From NCBI GenBank assembly GCA_902729315.2, contig LR746272.1, forward strand, positions 2,762,035 through 2,826,034: a stretch of DNA of 64,000 nt. The letters are read 5' to 3'. Position 1 is the stretch's first letter, and every line of letters starts with the position of its first letter. Under the pieces are notes generated by a model. That model was not told the origin of the DNA and searched no databases. It saw only the letters and a list, made by a program, of their open reading frames with translations. Source of the stretch: Spirodela intermedia. Lineage: Eukaryota > Streptophyta > Magnoliopsida > Alismatales > Araceae. Both the position numbers and the translations under genes were made by a program. Below, one piece after another: positions 15,201-26,436 of this stretch.

Positions 15201-18200
15201 GTTGCATAGACATCATGGATGAGACATCAAGTTATTTCCGTCAGCCCTTGCAAAATTTTTCATGACGCTTGTAGCCAAAAGGCCCTTCCATACCATTCTC
15301 ATGAAAAACAACGTCATCAGCAGCACTTAAAAATTACACGTTTTTGTACTCAATATCCCAATTTTAGCATGCCAAACAGGAGCGAACTCGTTTCTCAGTC
15401 AAGTCAGAGCACAATATTCAAGCTAGACAATATTTATACACAAGAAGATCAGAAGAAAATCCCAAGCTATTATCCACAAACATGTCTTTCCATTCAAATG
15501 ATGGGGAAAAAATATTTAAAGAATGGTGAATAACAATGAAACCAACTTTTCAAATGAAAGACAAGAATCAACCTTTCATACCTGTAATTTAATAGTTATT
15601 CCTCTCTCCCTCTCCAAGTCCATATTATCAAGAAATTGTTCTTTCATATCCCTCATTTGTACTGTTCCAGTCAACTGCAACAATTTATCTGCCAAGGTTG
15701 ATTTCCCATGGTCAATATGGGCAATAATGCAGAAGTTTCTTATGTGGGATATTGGAACCTGCTTAGAAGCATAAAGCACGTAGTCAAAATGTGAGACAAA
15801 GAAAAAGCATGCTAAGTCTACCAATTTCTTGGAAACAAATGCACAGTAAGATCAAGATTTTCTCTGAACATGTATAGTATCGCAGCCACTTGGAAGTTGA
15901 GCATTACAGATCAAACATGAAAATAATATCATGAGCTTTAGTTCGTCACAACCAAAAACAAAATTGAAACATAAAGGAAATTCAGGTTCATTAACTACAG
16001 AAATCACAACCAATCTAATCTTATTAAAAACCAAGTATTGACATAACCCAATTTCAATTAACAACCATGAAATTTTGCAGCTTTCCTCGTACTGTAGTAG
16101 TGTACGAAGTTTCTCTGATCCATATGCCATGTTATATTGCCATATAAAGACTTATAAAAAAACCGAAGGACAGTACCCATTTAAATTGACCTGCATATTA
16201 TCCTCGTAAGACTAAAACATAGATACGATCTGGGAAGCTCTCTGGCATACACACTAGTTACAGCCACCTCCACCCCTAGACATCAGATGAGAAATTTCGA
16301 ATATCTCGTTCTCTGTACCAACCACTGACACCCCCATTTCACACGTTGACTATCTTCTGGCATATTATTCATTCTCATGACAACTTTCAAGACATTATCA
16401 TGCTCAGAATCTTCAGTAAGAACACATCTTCTTGTTTAAGATATCCTGGCTGAAGTGTCAATCTGCTATCTTGCACGGTCAGTAATGGACCTTTAATCAA
16501 AAGAAAGAAGCCATCATATCTAGGAAAGGTAGCAGACAAGAGAAACGTTCTACATACCAATGATACGATATTCATGCTGCCATCTTGTGTTATCATGATG
16601 GTTTTTTCCCTTTTGCACATATATTTGTCCCTGCTGTCAGCTTATCTCCTCTGTCTCATACACCCACATCCTCTCTCAACATGAGGCATCAAAATGTCAT
16701 TGTTTGTTAGCACCATAACCTACCCTCGCCACTTATGGGACCAACGTGCCTTTTCTGAGCTTCTGTCTTCCCCCATGCTTGTCCTGACCCATCAAATTGG
16801 TCAGATTCCTTATTTTCTAAAGCTTGAATCTTTACGTGCATTTAAAGAAGCTATATCCCCATCTCTAACCATAGAATAGATCCCTCATGATCCCAAAAAG
16901 GGGAAGACTTGGAGTTCACTGGAATGAGTAAACCATTCGAACTGGATTGAAGAAAATGGCTAACTGAATATGACTTGGAAAAAACATGTCGAGGTGGAAG
17001 AAAAAAGCTATTATTGATTGATTTTATCAGCTATAAGTTTTCTTTAAGTTATCATTTTTATGCTGGAGAACAGTTTTGCCAACAAACTTTTCCCTCCATA
17101 TGTGGTACATCCATGTTGAATTAGATATTTACTTTTAGGGTTTAGTTATACGATGCATAAATATCTAACTTCATTATAATCTGGCACAACCTGCTTTTCT
17201 CTGAGTTCATAATTGCCATTTCTAACTATCACAACATTTTAGACAATTGAATTGTAGGACAGAATCCAGAAGTGGTCCAGTATTTTGAAATGAATCTATT
17301 CGCATTTATTCATATACATTTCACAAATCTGCCGTGTTTTCCCTATAAATTACCACTTGTGATTACCATCTGATATTCATTGAAATCCTGGAAATGCATC
17401 AGATATGATTAACAGGTTATGAGCTGATTTTTTTTGTCTATACTCGAATACCTATTAATAAGCTGCATACTGGAAAGATGTTCCGCTCAAGGAGTATGGG
17501 CATGTATGCCACCGTAGGGTTTACTTAATTATCATTGTTAGAGAAAACAGATCCAAACAGCTTCCAACCCCCAATGCAATTCATAAATTAATTAAAGAAA
17601 CCAGAAGATGTGATAACAAATAAATTAGAAACGAATCAATGTTTACATCTATGACTGGGACATGATCCTAAGCAGTGAAAATGCTAAACCGACTTCATTT
17701 TAAGGTTCAGACACAAGGGTGATGTTCACAAGACCAGTAGGCTTGTGAACTAGGAGATTCTGTAGCACTTTCAGCTTTACTATACCATTTAAACTAGATC
17801 GCAGGCAAAAATCAAAGAAAAAAATAGTACACAGTGTACAACATGATTATTTAGGAATGTGGTCGAAATAAATCACGAGACAATAGTTTACCAGTTAAAA
17901 AATATATTTAAGTTAAAAAAAGAAAATAAAACTCAAAAGGCGGAACAATTAAGTTAAGATTTTTTACTGGATGGATTCTTAAACAAAAGCAAGACAATAA
18001 GTTCTCAGTGAAACTCTGATGCTTTCTGCAAACAAAAACAGCAATGACAAAGCCTGATTGCTCCTTTAGGACGCAGACGAAAATGCATATAACTATTCGG
18101 GAAGAGATTAAGAAGATGCTCAGAGCCATCCATCGAGAAAGGCCTTTACTAAAAACAAGGATTTTTCCCACAAAAAACATATCGTTCTTTGCTTTCCCTT

Positions 18201-18814
18201 GGTCACCAATTTTTCTCAAATGACATAATAGCAAGCTCACTGTAGCGTGAGCCAATCCTCGACAACGATTTCTTTATCAGATGCGTATCGATAGTCATTC
18301 TACACTTTTCATCTCTCCTTCTGGCTGTCTTTCTTTTGCAATTTCTCATGAGCTGATGACGAATATATGCCGATAAACTATGTCTACCCATACAAATCGG
18401 TCTAAGCGTTCAACAGTAGATAAAAAAGAAATTTCCATTTCAACGGAACTAAGGGATGGAAAGAAATATGCCGGAGGGCACGTCCTTCAGTGGCAGTAAA
18501 GAAAAGTGTACCTTCTTCAAACGGTCTTGTCCAACACCTATAGAGACCTTAGCATCGTCGGACATGCCCTTCGGTTGCGCCCCCGCGGCCCTGCAGAGCA
18601 CACTAAACTGGCCTCTTCCTCTGGCTAAGGAACTACGACGAGAGCAATTGGTGAACCTCGGGAAGACGGCGGTAGATGAATTGACACCGAAGAAACTACC
18701 ATTTGTGGACTCAGGATGGGAAGCAGGAGCAACCGCACGCCTGTGCCGACGGCGGGCGGGCCCGAACAAGCCCCTATGATTGCCACCAAACCTGAAGACA
18801 ACTGCCCCCGCCAT
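216..18814 (-). CDS. LepA: Chloroplast translation factor LepA/EF4 (GUF1-like), 5' 12 exons, C-terminus outside window
   Basis: The protein is a ribosome-bound GTPase of the EF4/LepA family, which acts on stalled or mistranslocated ribosomes; the plant form works in the plastid. Exons read on the minus strand: 18814-18512, 15758-15582, 14218-14132, 7912-7856, 7646-7581, 5688-5626, 4731-4687, 4588-4488, 3112-3016, 1971-1900, 521-367, 273-216. All join in frame to give 427 residues; the family is usually about 670-690, so the last third lies left of position 1. Exon 1 (101 aa, Ser/Arg/Ala-rich) looks like a transit peptide. G1 is AHIDHGKST (114-122), the G2 region is RERGITI (around 151-157), G3 is DTPGH (179-183), G4 is NKID (233-236) and G5 is SAK (264-266); domains II and III follow. 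The start is the first ATG of that frame. Introns 3 and 12 appear to have GC donors. Intron 3 (7,913-14,131) carries a copia element. Confidence 0.93.
846..1031. repeat. Two-copy tandem repeat, period 92 bp, in LepA intron 10
   Basis: Units at 846-937 and 938-about 1031 share the segments aagtccatctctc, tttaggg, aacaactttttg and tgtgagaca in the same order with scattered differences, so this is an old local duplication. Confidence 0.75.
5689..7580 (-). other. LepA intron 5 (1.9 kb), probably decayed repeat DNA
   Basis: AT-rich intron with a GTAAGG donor and a TTATAG acceptor. The middle (about 6,200-7,200) is A-rich and reads like heavily decayed repeat sequence, but I could not assign it to a family. 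Confidence 0.5.
8551..8655 (+). repeat. Truncated copia LTR fragment related to the downstream element
   Basis: Starting tgtcaacattcattagac, this about 105-bp stretch matches the first half of the LTRs at 9,152 and 13,734, including the words attatgtcc-like, atgagatcc and cattgggtc. It stops midway through the LTR. It lies 0.5 kb before the complete element in the same intron and orientation, and represents a separate, truncated insertion or a rearranged LTR piece. Confidence 0.7.
9152..9383 (+). repeat. 5' LTR of the intronic copia element
   Basis: TG...CA-bounded repeat, paired with 13,734-13,964. The primer-binding site follows immediately. Confidence 0.93.
9564..13700 (+). pseudogene. 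Copia gag-pol polyprotein, broken by stops and frameshifts
   Basis: Gag begins at the ATG at 9564 ([11 protein letters not shown]) and meets stops after about 40 codons. Protease is seen at 10,545-11,012 with [12 protein letters not shown] (catalytic D-T-G). Integrase spans about 11,230-11,900, with [13 protein letters not shown] and QNGVAEKK after an in-frame stop. RT is at 12,453-13,060, with the ancestral [16 protein letters not shown] and [11 protein letters not shown] blocks. RNase H is at 13,236-13,690 (YTNADYAGS). At least six breaks separate these pieces, so no polyprotein can be made. The order protease-integrase-RT is diagnostic of Ty1/copia. Confidence 0.92.
13734..13964 (+). repeat. 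3' LTR of the intronic copia element
   Basis: Preceded by the purine tract aacttaaggggga and followed by the second TGCAC target copy. Confidence 0.93.
15759..18511 (-). other. LepA intron 1 (2.75 kb), nothing recognised
   Basis: AT-rich intron between the transit-peptide exon and the G-domain exon, with a GTACAC donor and a CAG acceptor on the minus strand. I see no coding remnant, RNA gene or LTR in it. Short ORFs here lack family signatures. Confidence 0.75.
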
Positions 18815-19260
18815 TCCTCCCTACTGCCTGCTAAAGCCCGCCAACAGGCAGGAGGAGAGGCGAAGTCTCCTCCGAGAAGAGAAGCCAAGGTGCCGGCTTC
18901 GCGCGCTATCCTTCCTCTCCGCGCGCAACCTGATCTTCTCCCTCTCTTTCTCCCTCTCTCTCTCTCTCCTCCCCTCTGGCGCGCAAGATTTTTGAGCCAC
19001 ATGTATGCAGGCCATCCCGCTTCCCTCCAACCCAACTGGAACCAGAACCCTGCGGGGGAGTGGGTCCCAAACCCCCATTTGGGTCCCACGCGGGGCCATG
19101 AAAACGGGCCCCTTCCACTCCCAACCTGACCCAGCTTTTCATGCACATGTAGAGGTTCTCCCTGGTCTGACGATTCCATTTTTTTATTTTTCCGAAATAA
19201 ATGTATGGATTTTATAAGATTATTCCATAGATAAAGACTGGGAATGAATTCCTGCCCCAA
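18815..19260 (-). promoter_or_regulatory. Upstream region of LepA: GC-rich with a CT tract
   Basis: The 450 bp before the LepA start change from AT-rich spacer to GC-rich sequence and contain a pyrimidine tract on the plus strand at about 18,930-18,980 (GA-rich on the coding strand). Such tracts are common in plant 5' UTRs and core promoters. I do not see a clear TATA box. Assignment as promoter/5' UTR rests on position only. Confidence 0.4.
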
Positions 19261-22200
19261 TATTCATATTTTCATGAGCATAATTAATTTTACTAAAATT
19301 TAGGTTGACCCTGATGGACTTTTGTCTTATATAATGAGGCTTCTAGAGATATTAGTGTGGACTAACACAAAATTTGCTGCTATCTTTTTATATATTTTTT
19401 ACTAATTTTTCAGAATTAATATTTTGATGTTACAAGTCATGCTTGAAAGAAATAAACCAATGATTCCCATAGACACTATCATCACTAGTTGAGATGTAAT
19501 GTTCCTAGAGATGAAATAGATGGTGGTAGCATTCACTTGATGAATCATGATTTGACTTATTACGTTTTCTTCTCTTACTCCTCATCCATGCCCTTTCTTC
19601 CTTCAAAAATCTTTACTTTTCTTTTATCCATTGTACTCATATCCTAAGTATCTGGATCGATCATAGGGATGATTGGAAACTTGATTTAGTTGTTGGAAAG
19701 ATGTTTTTGATGAAGACAAATAACAAGATGAGATGATTGGAGAGAAATATTGAAGTCACACTTATAGATTGTGAGGAAGGCATCTTCACAATAAAAATAT
19801 GGAGAGAATTGACATTGAAAAAGAAAATAAAAGTTAACTCTTTCAATGAATGATCATTGATTTTAAGATTTCAAGTTCAAGACTTAAAAATCAAAGATTA
19901 ATAAGTGAATTGAGATGATTTATGTAACTAAATATGAAAATAAATTAGAGATAAGGGTTGAGGGAGCCCTTAAACTCAAGTCCATGCTGTTTCTGCTTGT
20001 GGACCACACATTCATCCATGAGTGTTGAGTAGAAAGCACACCCTCCAAGGAACATGTTTTATAGTTGCTACGGCAGCTGTCACCCGCCACAAGCTTGAGT
20101 AAGCTTTACGTTACACTATGGTGCTTATCAAGATGTGTCGTAACCCATGAAGAATAATATTCCAACGGTGCTTTGTTGGGTGATGAGGAGAAGACTGGGA
20201 GAAATCCAAACGACTTCATGGGGTGGAGAGAGTACAAAATGGACTCCAAACGTACATCTTTAGAGTGAAGAGAATAGGAAATTACACACCTTTTGGAAAA
20301 GATCGAAAACTTTTCGCAAAAGCATATCACAAAAGTGTTCACACCATGAAGATTCTTCAATGATGATTACTCCTCTTGTTGGAGTCTCGTTTGTGGAAAA
20401 AGATTTGAGAGAAGACTCTCCATGAGAGTGTTTATATTGATGATTATTCTGATGGTTTCTAGCCCCTTTCTTCAAGCCCTCTCTTCGCAGCATCATGAAT
20501 GGTTGAAATGTATTGTAGGTCCTTAAAATCCAGTTAGCCTCCCCTTCCTTTAGTGAGTGTTTTGACTAATTCATGATGTCCTCCTTATTTTCCTACATTT
20601 ATATAAGGTATAATAGGTCATGTAGACATGTGCTTAAATCAAGCTCATGTGAGTCACTTAAATCTCTCTACCACTCGTTCTCACGTGAGATAAAATATAT
20701 ATCTTGGATTATTTTAAACCCCTATCATTAGTAAAAATTAAATATAAGTCCACAATTAATAAAAGCATTATATCTATTCCTTAAAAACTCTGAATATCAT
20801 CCAAATAAATCTTAGAAAATTCTTAGATTTTGCTCAAATTTTGGTCTAAAATAAAATTTCAACCAAAAATTAATGTGAAAAATCGTTGTTATAACAAAAT
20901 AATTCATGCCAAGTATATGCAAAATAATCAAATCATAATAATTCTTTCCTATTTTAAAGTCAAGACATTATGCTTACTACATGTAACTAAAATGTATGCA
21001 TATGATCTAAATTATGTAGTATAAATATAATATTATCACTTAGCATTAATATAAGAAGATTTTTTTTCCTTTCATTTACCTTTGTTTAAATAAGCTTCCA
21101 ATTGAAAGATACTTACTTATTGGAAGATCCATTTACTACTTTTAGAAAGCCAACATTCAATACTAAAAGGTAAAATCTAGTGGAGGGTGAATTGATCTTT
21201 TCACTTAGATAGTAACCTTCCATAAACTAAAATATTCATTTAAATAAAAATTTCATATTCACCTTCAATATATTTAAAAGAACCAAGGTAATTGGGTTGA
21301 ACGACATTTATGAAAATGATAATTAAAATGTTAGCTATTTAAATCTACTCTTAATGGATTGTGAGTCCTAATTTAAATAGGCAAGCATTGGTACGAATTA
21401 TCAAATCCAAGTAGGATACAACGGCTAAATTGGTCATTTTGTGTGGGACTAAGGATCTTGGGTTCTTGTTATCCACATTTTCAAGGTGAGCTAATTCCTT
21501 CTGTAGCACAAAAAAACATGTATACTAGTATTTCAGTAAGGTTATTTGTCTCAACTATATTCTACATAGCACATATTTGAAAGATAATAAAATAAAAACA
21601 TAATGAAATAAAATAAAAATTAGAGTAAGAAATCAAATAAAAAAAATCAAAAGTGGACATCACTCATCATGCTCCCTTCCCTCCACCTCTTCTTATTTTA
21701 TACGCAAAGTTTCAACTCAAATCAACGATACAAAGCTTCTCACTTCAAGAGAACAATCAAGCAGCTCTCCTCTCTCTAACTTACATGAACTTACCCTTTC
21801 ATTGGAGGAAAACTTCTCAAACATCTATGGAAGGTGTTGGTAAAAACCATCTGCATTGTTTCTTGTTCTTGTTTCTATGTTAGTTGTAAGATTTTTGCAC
21901 GTTGAGGCACAAGTGATGTGCTTACAATAGGGTTGACATAAAACAATTAGAACTTAGGGCTCTAGTGGAGTGAGTTAACATAGACTCACGAGGTCCTGAC
22001 TATATGAATGGTTGCTGAGAAAATTGGGTATATTATAGGGACTAGAATAGTGGAACCAAGATTGTAATATAAGAAATAGACGTAGGTGAAAGGGGTTTGA
22101 GTGAATCACGATAAGATTATGTCACAAATGTCTTCTCACTACCTATCTTCCGCTTTATAATGTTCCGTCTCATCTTCAGATATCCTCTCAAAGCCCCCGA

Positions 22201-22309
22201 TCAAGCCCCTCCAAGTAAGATCTCGTTCTCATCCCACTGCCGATGCCCCTCCCACGAGCTCTTCTCTTGTGCATTCTCCTCTTAAATATCAAGTTATGTC
22301 TCCTCGAGT
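19261..22309. other. AT-rich intergenic spacer, no gene recognised
   Basis: No reading frame with family signatures on either strand. Short ORFs at 20,106-20,496 (minus) and 21,653-21,883 (plus) look random. Probably old, unassignable repeat sequence. Confidence 0.6.
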
Positions 22310-23803
22310 GTCTTCTCTCTTAATATCCAAATTAAATTAAACAAAATAATTATAAAATAAACAAATAATTATTATGTATATATATATATATTAAGAATCA
22401 ATGCACCCGCTCCTTTCTTTGTTCGCCCTGCTAGAAATCTAGGGACCAACATAGACACGATGATGGGATAGGTTATATTATTATATTATGCCATTAGTAA
22501 ATAATACACTATCTCATCATTAAAACTAGAATTCCAACACACCACTTTATATTGTTGCTTCTTGTTATGGCAATATTTTTGTTGCATTAAATTTAGTAGT
22601 TGATTATTGGTAAAATGATTTCTTTCAAATGATGATTATTCTTTGTGTTTGCTGAATATTATATTTTTTTCTTATGAAAAATTGTGGTTCATTTTCTTTG
22701 ATTTATGATTAAACGCTCCAAGCTTCATCACTTATCTAATGTCTGCCTCTATTTCCAAATTTATCCCATTGGAAGCATATAAAGCCCCAGGCTTTCTGAA
22801 AATTTGCCTTTAATAGGCAGGTTCTCCGAGTTCATGTCCTGGCTATGGAAGTAAAAGGGTCGAATGGGCCCCGAGGCCAGCAAATCAAGCCGGGTTTTAA
22901 TAGGCAGGTCTATCCGTATAGAGGAGGGTCAAATGCCCGGTTTTTACATTTATGATCCTTCCAAACAAGCCAAGAAATAAAATTAGGACTAGTCGAACCC
23001 TGCCCAGTGCATAAAGAGGTCCAGGGCCCTCCCTCTAACACCTCCCCCCCCCCCACATAACCCCCTACAAGCAGACCTCCGCTATTCATCGCATGTTTTC
23101 ATTGTAGGGGAGAAACAGAACGCCTGTCACAACCCAACCATGATTAAAGGTTCAGTTTTTTCCAGATTCGGCCGGCAGAAACTCAGAAGAAGGTAGCCAG
23201 CAGAACTTGGATCTAGAAAAAATACATAAGTGGGCGAGAAAGGACAGAAAGCAAACTCTCATCTCCGGATGCTCCCTGTGATTCCCGTGCCACCGATCAT
23301 TGGGGTTCTTTAATCGTATCGGTTTTAATTCTTGCTCTCCGTTGACAGATATCTCCATGGTGGTTCTTCCTCCAGCATTTCAGGTTCCCACAAATTCTCC
23401 AGACGCGAGGGAACCGGTCCAACAGTGTTTTCAATCTCCTCCGGCATCCCCCAAAAGAGGAGGCAGGAATCTGCCAATGGGGTGGCGGGGAATGAGACTT
23501 GATAGAGGAAGCCCAGGCGCTGCGTTGAGCAGCAATGGCCTGGCCTAGACGGAGCGAGGAACAGCAAACTCACCCTGCAGCAGTAAGACGGTCGTCTTTG
23601 TGGGAGTAATTCTTCCTCCTCTTCGTCTTCCTCCGGCGGGTACCGCCCGTCTCCCCACCGCCGATGTTGGCCGAGGAGTCTCCTGATCCACGACGGCAGC
23701 CTCCATCGGGACGTCGACCCCCACGTTCCCCATATCTGCTGTTGGCAAATGGGAAATCCTCAAGGAATGAGGCCATTAAAAGCTTTTAAATTGGCAAGAT
23801 CAC

Positions 23804-24085
23804 CTGTGTTCTCCAATTTCCTTTCTCCTGGGCCATCTGATCTTGTTCTCCGTTCGTCTTCCGCAGCTGCTGGGAGTAAGCGAGGAGCGCCGCTCTTCGG
23901 TCGCCGCCGCGCGGCGGCGCAGGCTTCGGGACCCGACTCCGGCTGCAGCCCCGCTCCGGTGGACGCCGGCGAAACGGCGGCAGCTCCTCGTACACGGTGA
24001 CAACCACTTCGCCTCTCGTTCGGAGACCCGGTGGCTCTCCCTTCGTTTCCATCTTTATCCCCAGGTCCTCTGCTGCAGCATGCAT
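23804..24085 (-). CDS. Unassigned small ORF, duplicated upstream of nitrate reductase (possible first exon)
   Basis: I do not recognise this protein. On the minus strand, an ATG at 24,085 opens 94 codons (MHAAAEDLGIKMETKG..., later RRAALLAYSQQLRK) ending at a plausible CAG/GTGATC donor. The copy at 57,509-57,813 keeps the same frame over most of its length despite many substitutions, which hints at a once-coding exon. Near its 3' end that copy has lost one base relative to this one. A further minus-strand conserved stretch lies at 23,580-23,776 and is matched at 57,290-57,470 with in-frame indels. The ORF is divergent to nitrate reductase, about 2.3 kb upstream. It could equally be a relic or chance frame. 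Confidence 0.35.
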
Positions 24086-24499
24086 GGAAAACCGACACCA
24101 TTCGCCACCTGGCGCATCCTCAAGAACGCAGGGCAAATTCGCAAATACAAAGAATAACTTTTTCCCAGAAATACCATTTTGACAAAAAATACGGCATCGA
24201 AGCTTTCTTAAATGGAGGAACATATTTAGTCATATGTCAGTAAAAAGGAGGAAACTTTCTTAAATGGACCCGTACCTCTTTCATAGTGATTTCAGGGCTT
24301 TATTTGTCTGTCATATTCTTGAAAATATGAGGGCCTGTCGGCAAATATGACACCTGAATGAGCTAAATTATATTTTTCCATCAAGTGGACCTGGAAGCTT
24401 AAAAAGAAACTGTAGCCCGAAGTGGCCGGAGAGACTCGGAACTAGTGGACGGCCGTTTAAGTAGCTAAGTTTCTCCAATGGCCGATATATGACCTTCTT

Positions 24500-24629
24500 C
24501 TCTCTCTCTCTCTCCCCCCCCTCCCTCCCTCCCTCTCTCTCTCTCTCCCCCTCTCCCTCCCTCTCTCCCTCCCTCTCTCTCCCTCTCTCTCTCTCTCCCT
24601 CCCTCTCTCCCTCCCTCTCTCTCCCTCTC

Positions 24630-24667
<38 letters not shown>

Positions 24668-24668
24668 C
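24500..24668. repeat. CT/GA low-complexity tract
   Basis: About 170 bp of ctctct and ccctccct motifs, 1.8 kb upstream of nitrate reductase 1. It creates long open frames of Ser-Leu-Pro on the plus strand and Arg-Glu-Gly on the minus strand that are not genes. The second copy of the duplication lacks it. Confidence 0.9.
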
Positions 24669-24902
24669 ACACCTGTTCCCATCTGTCAACGCCCCCGCGA
24701 CAGTAGCTGAGCTCTCTATCCAGGGTCCGTCGACCAGCAACGTGTTCTCCTTAGGGCCAGCTCCCACACCACTTGTCTCCTTTGAACTCACCCCCTCACG
24801 AAATTTACCCTTTTAGCTTAAACAAACTTGTCTCCTTTTTTTGGCCAAAAGCAAAAAAAAAGATGAAATACGAAAAATAATTTACTTTTTTTGTGTATTA
24901 TA

Positions 24903-25640
24903 ATTTTTCCTACTCTAGATACGTCCCATATTGCCACATCAGCACTCTCATTCATAAGACGTTTCAGTGAGCTAGTTCCTAGAATTTATCAAGTAATCTC
25001 TCAATATGGAATTAATTAATAATGAATTATTATGGGAAAGTGAGAACCACGTTAGACGCATCTTTGTTCAAAGAATTGAACAATCACCACTCCCATTCAA
25101 TAAGACGTTCTAATGAGCTAGTTCATGGAATTTATCGAGTAATCTCTCAACATGGGATTAATTAATGATAATTAGTTAGAATTTGGCGATGAACAAGGCT
25201 CGCTAAGGTGTCTTACATCTGGGAATCACTATGGTTGGGGGGCTTTGAGAGCACCACGTTACATGCTACATGCATCTTTGTTCAAATGGTTGACCAATCA
25301 TTAAAATACCAAAAAAAATGCAATGAACAACTTCTTGTTCCCAGAATAGTAGTTACACGTGACGTATGGGGCATTTAATGAAGAACACAGAAAATAATGT
25401 CAACTTATTCTTAAAATATCCGAAGACAAGAAATGTTGCCGCGCTGACGAGACCCTTATGCCCTCGGAACAAAGGTTTTAGGCCAGTGCATGCCGCGTCA
25501 TTTTTCATGCAGGAATGTATTATTCAACGCTTACGTCCAAGTCAACGCTCATTTCGACGACTTGACTAGATCAAGCTTCGCAAAGCTTTTGTCCACTTAT
25601 GGTCCCATAGTTCTAGGAATAAATTGTGTGGATGATATGC
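24903..25640 (+). promoter_or_regulatory. Conserved upstream block of nitrate reductase 1 with CACGTGACGT motif
   Basis: This AT-rich block is shared with the region upstream of nitrate reductase 2. It contains two internal related subunits, each with the words gagctagttc and gtaatctctcaa. A G-box joined to a TGACGT half (CACGTGACGT) sits at 25,356-25,365 and is unchanged in the other gene, where it occurs twice. bZIP factors bind such sites in plants. A regulatory role is inferred from conservation and position. Confidence 0.5.
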
Positions 25641-25739
25641 TTGCTTTGGTGGAGAGAATGATCTGCGGCATCCTCTTGGAGATTCCCAGCTTTGCCCCAG
25701 AAGATCTTCTGTCTGTCATGACGTCAATCTCTCTCTCTA

Positions 25740-26335
25740 GATGGGCAGGAGCCAAACTAGGACCCGATGCCCGAAACCGCGGCGCGCGAGAGAACTGTGG
25801 GGCGAGGCCGGCGGGTGCGCCAAGGGGTGGGGACGAGCCCAGACGGCCGCCTCTTGTCCCTCCGTCAATCCCTAGAGCCGCCCTCCCCCAACGCGCTCTC
25901 CTGGTACGAGACTACCCCTACAGAAGCCGCGAGCTCCGCTCGCCGCTTCCCCAAAGAAAGCTCCCGTCGAGGCGCCCCTTGGCCTAACGGAGGGGCGGGG
26001 CGCGGCCGCCCAGGCCAGCCATGCCCCGCCGCATGACCGGAAAACCCAAGGCTGCCGCCGTCGAACACGGCGGTGGGTAGGGGAAAGGTCAAATGGGCAG
26101 CAGGAATTTCCGTCATTCGTCGTCATCCCCAGCCCACCCCCTGCAACTTGAGAGGGGCAGCGGCGGGGTGGGGTGACCCCTCGCCTTTCCCTACCGCTGG
26201 GAGCTTTTCTTGTTGGAAATCCGAGGGAAGACGTGCCGGCGGGCCCGCCCGCGACGGCGGCACAGGCGGGGAGATGAACACGTCGTCCCCAGAGCCTAGT
26301 TTATGGCCGAGGTTCGTCCCCTCTCCCCCGGCCCT
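25740..26335. other. GC-rich segment present only upstream of nitrate reductase 1
   Basis: About 600 bp of GC-rich sequence between the conserved AT-rich block and the core promoter, with no counterpart in the second copy. There the flanking sequences are joined almost directly near 59,085-59,115. It contains open frames in several phases, but I recognise no protein. It is either an insertion in copy 1 or a deletion in copy 2. Confidence 0.65.
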
Positions 26336-26347
26336 CGTTCCACCTGC

Positions 26348-26356
26348 TTTATAAAT
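26348..26356 (+). promoter_or_regulatory. TATA box of nitrate reductase 1
   Basis: TTTATAAAT lies 81 bp before the start codon, a normal spacing for a short 5' UTR. The aligned position upstream of the second gene reads CCCATAAAT (around 59,125-59,133). Confidence 0.6.
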
Positions 26357-26436
26357 CTGCAACTTTCCTAGACACCTTGCCGACGAAGACTCGCCCCCCT
26401 CTAGTCGCCCATCTGTCGAGAGGCGTGTGTGCTTTA

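Noticed and set aside
24368-24791. Arg-Glu-Gly and Ser-Leu-Pro open frames on both strands
   Set aside because: They are translations of the CT/GA low-complexity tract.
25490-26354. Open frames in the GC-rich segment upstream of nitrate reductase 1
   Set aside because: They change composition abruptly mid-frame, overlap in several phases, and have no domain signature; more likely non-coding.
26377-26436. Extension of the nitrate reductase 1 frame upstream of the chosen ATG
   Set aside because: The extension has no ATG, and the second gene lacks most of it; the first true ATG at 26,437 aligns with 59,193.
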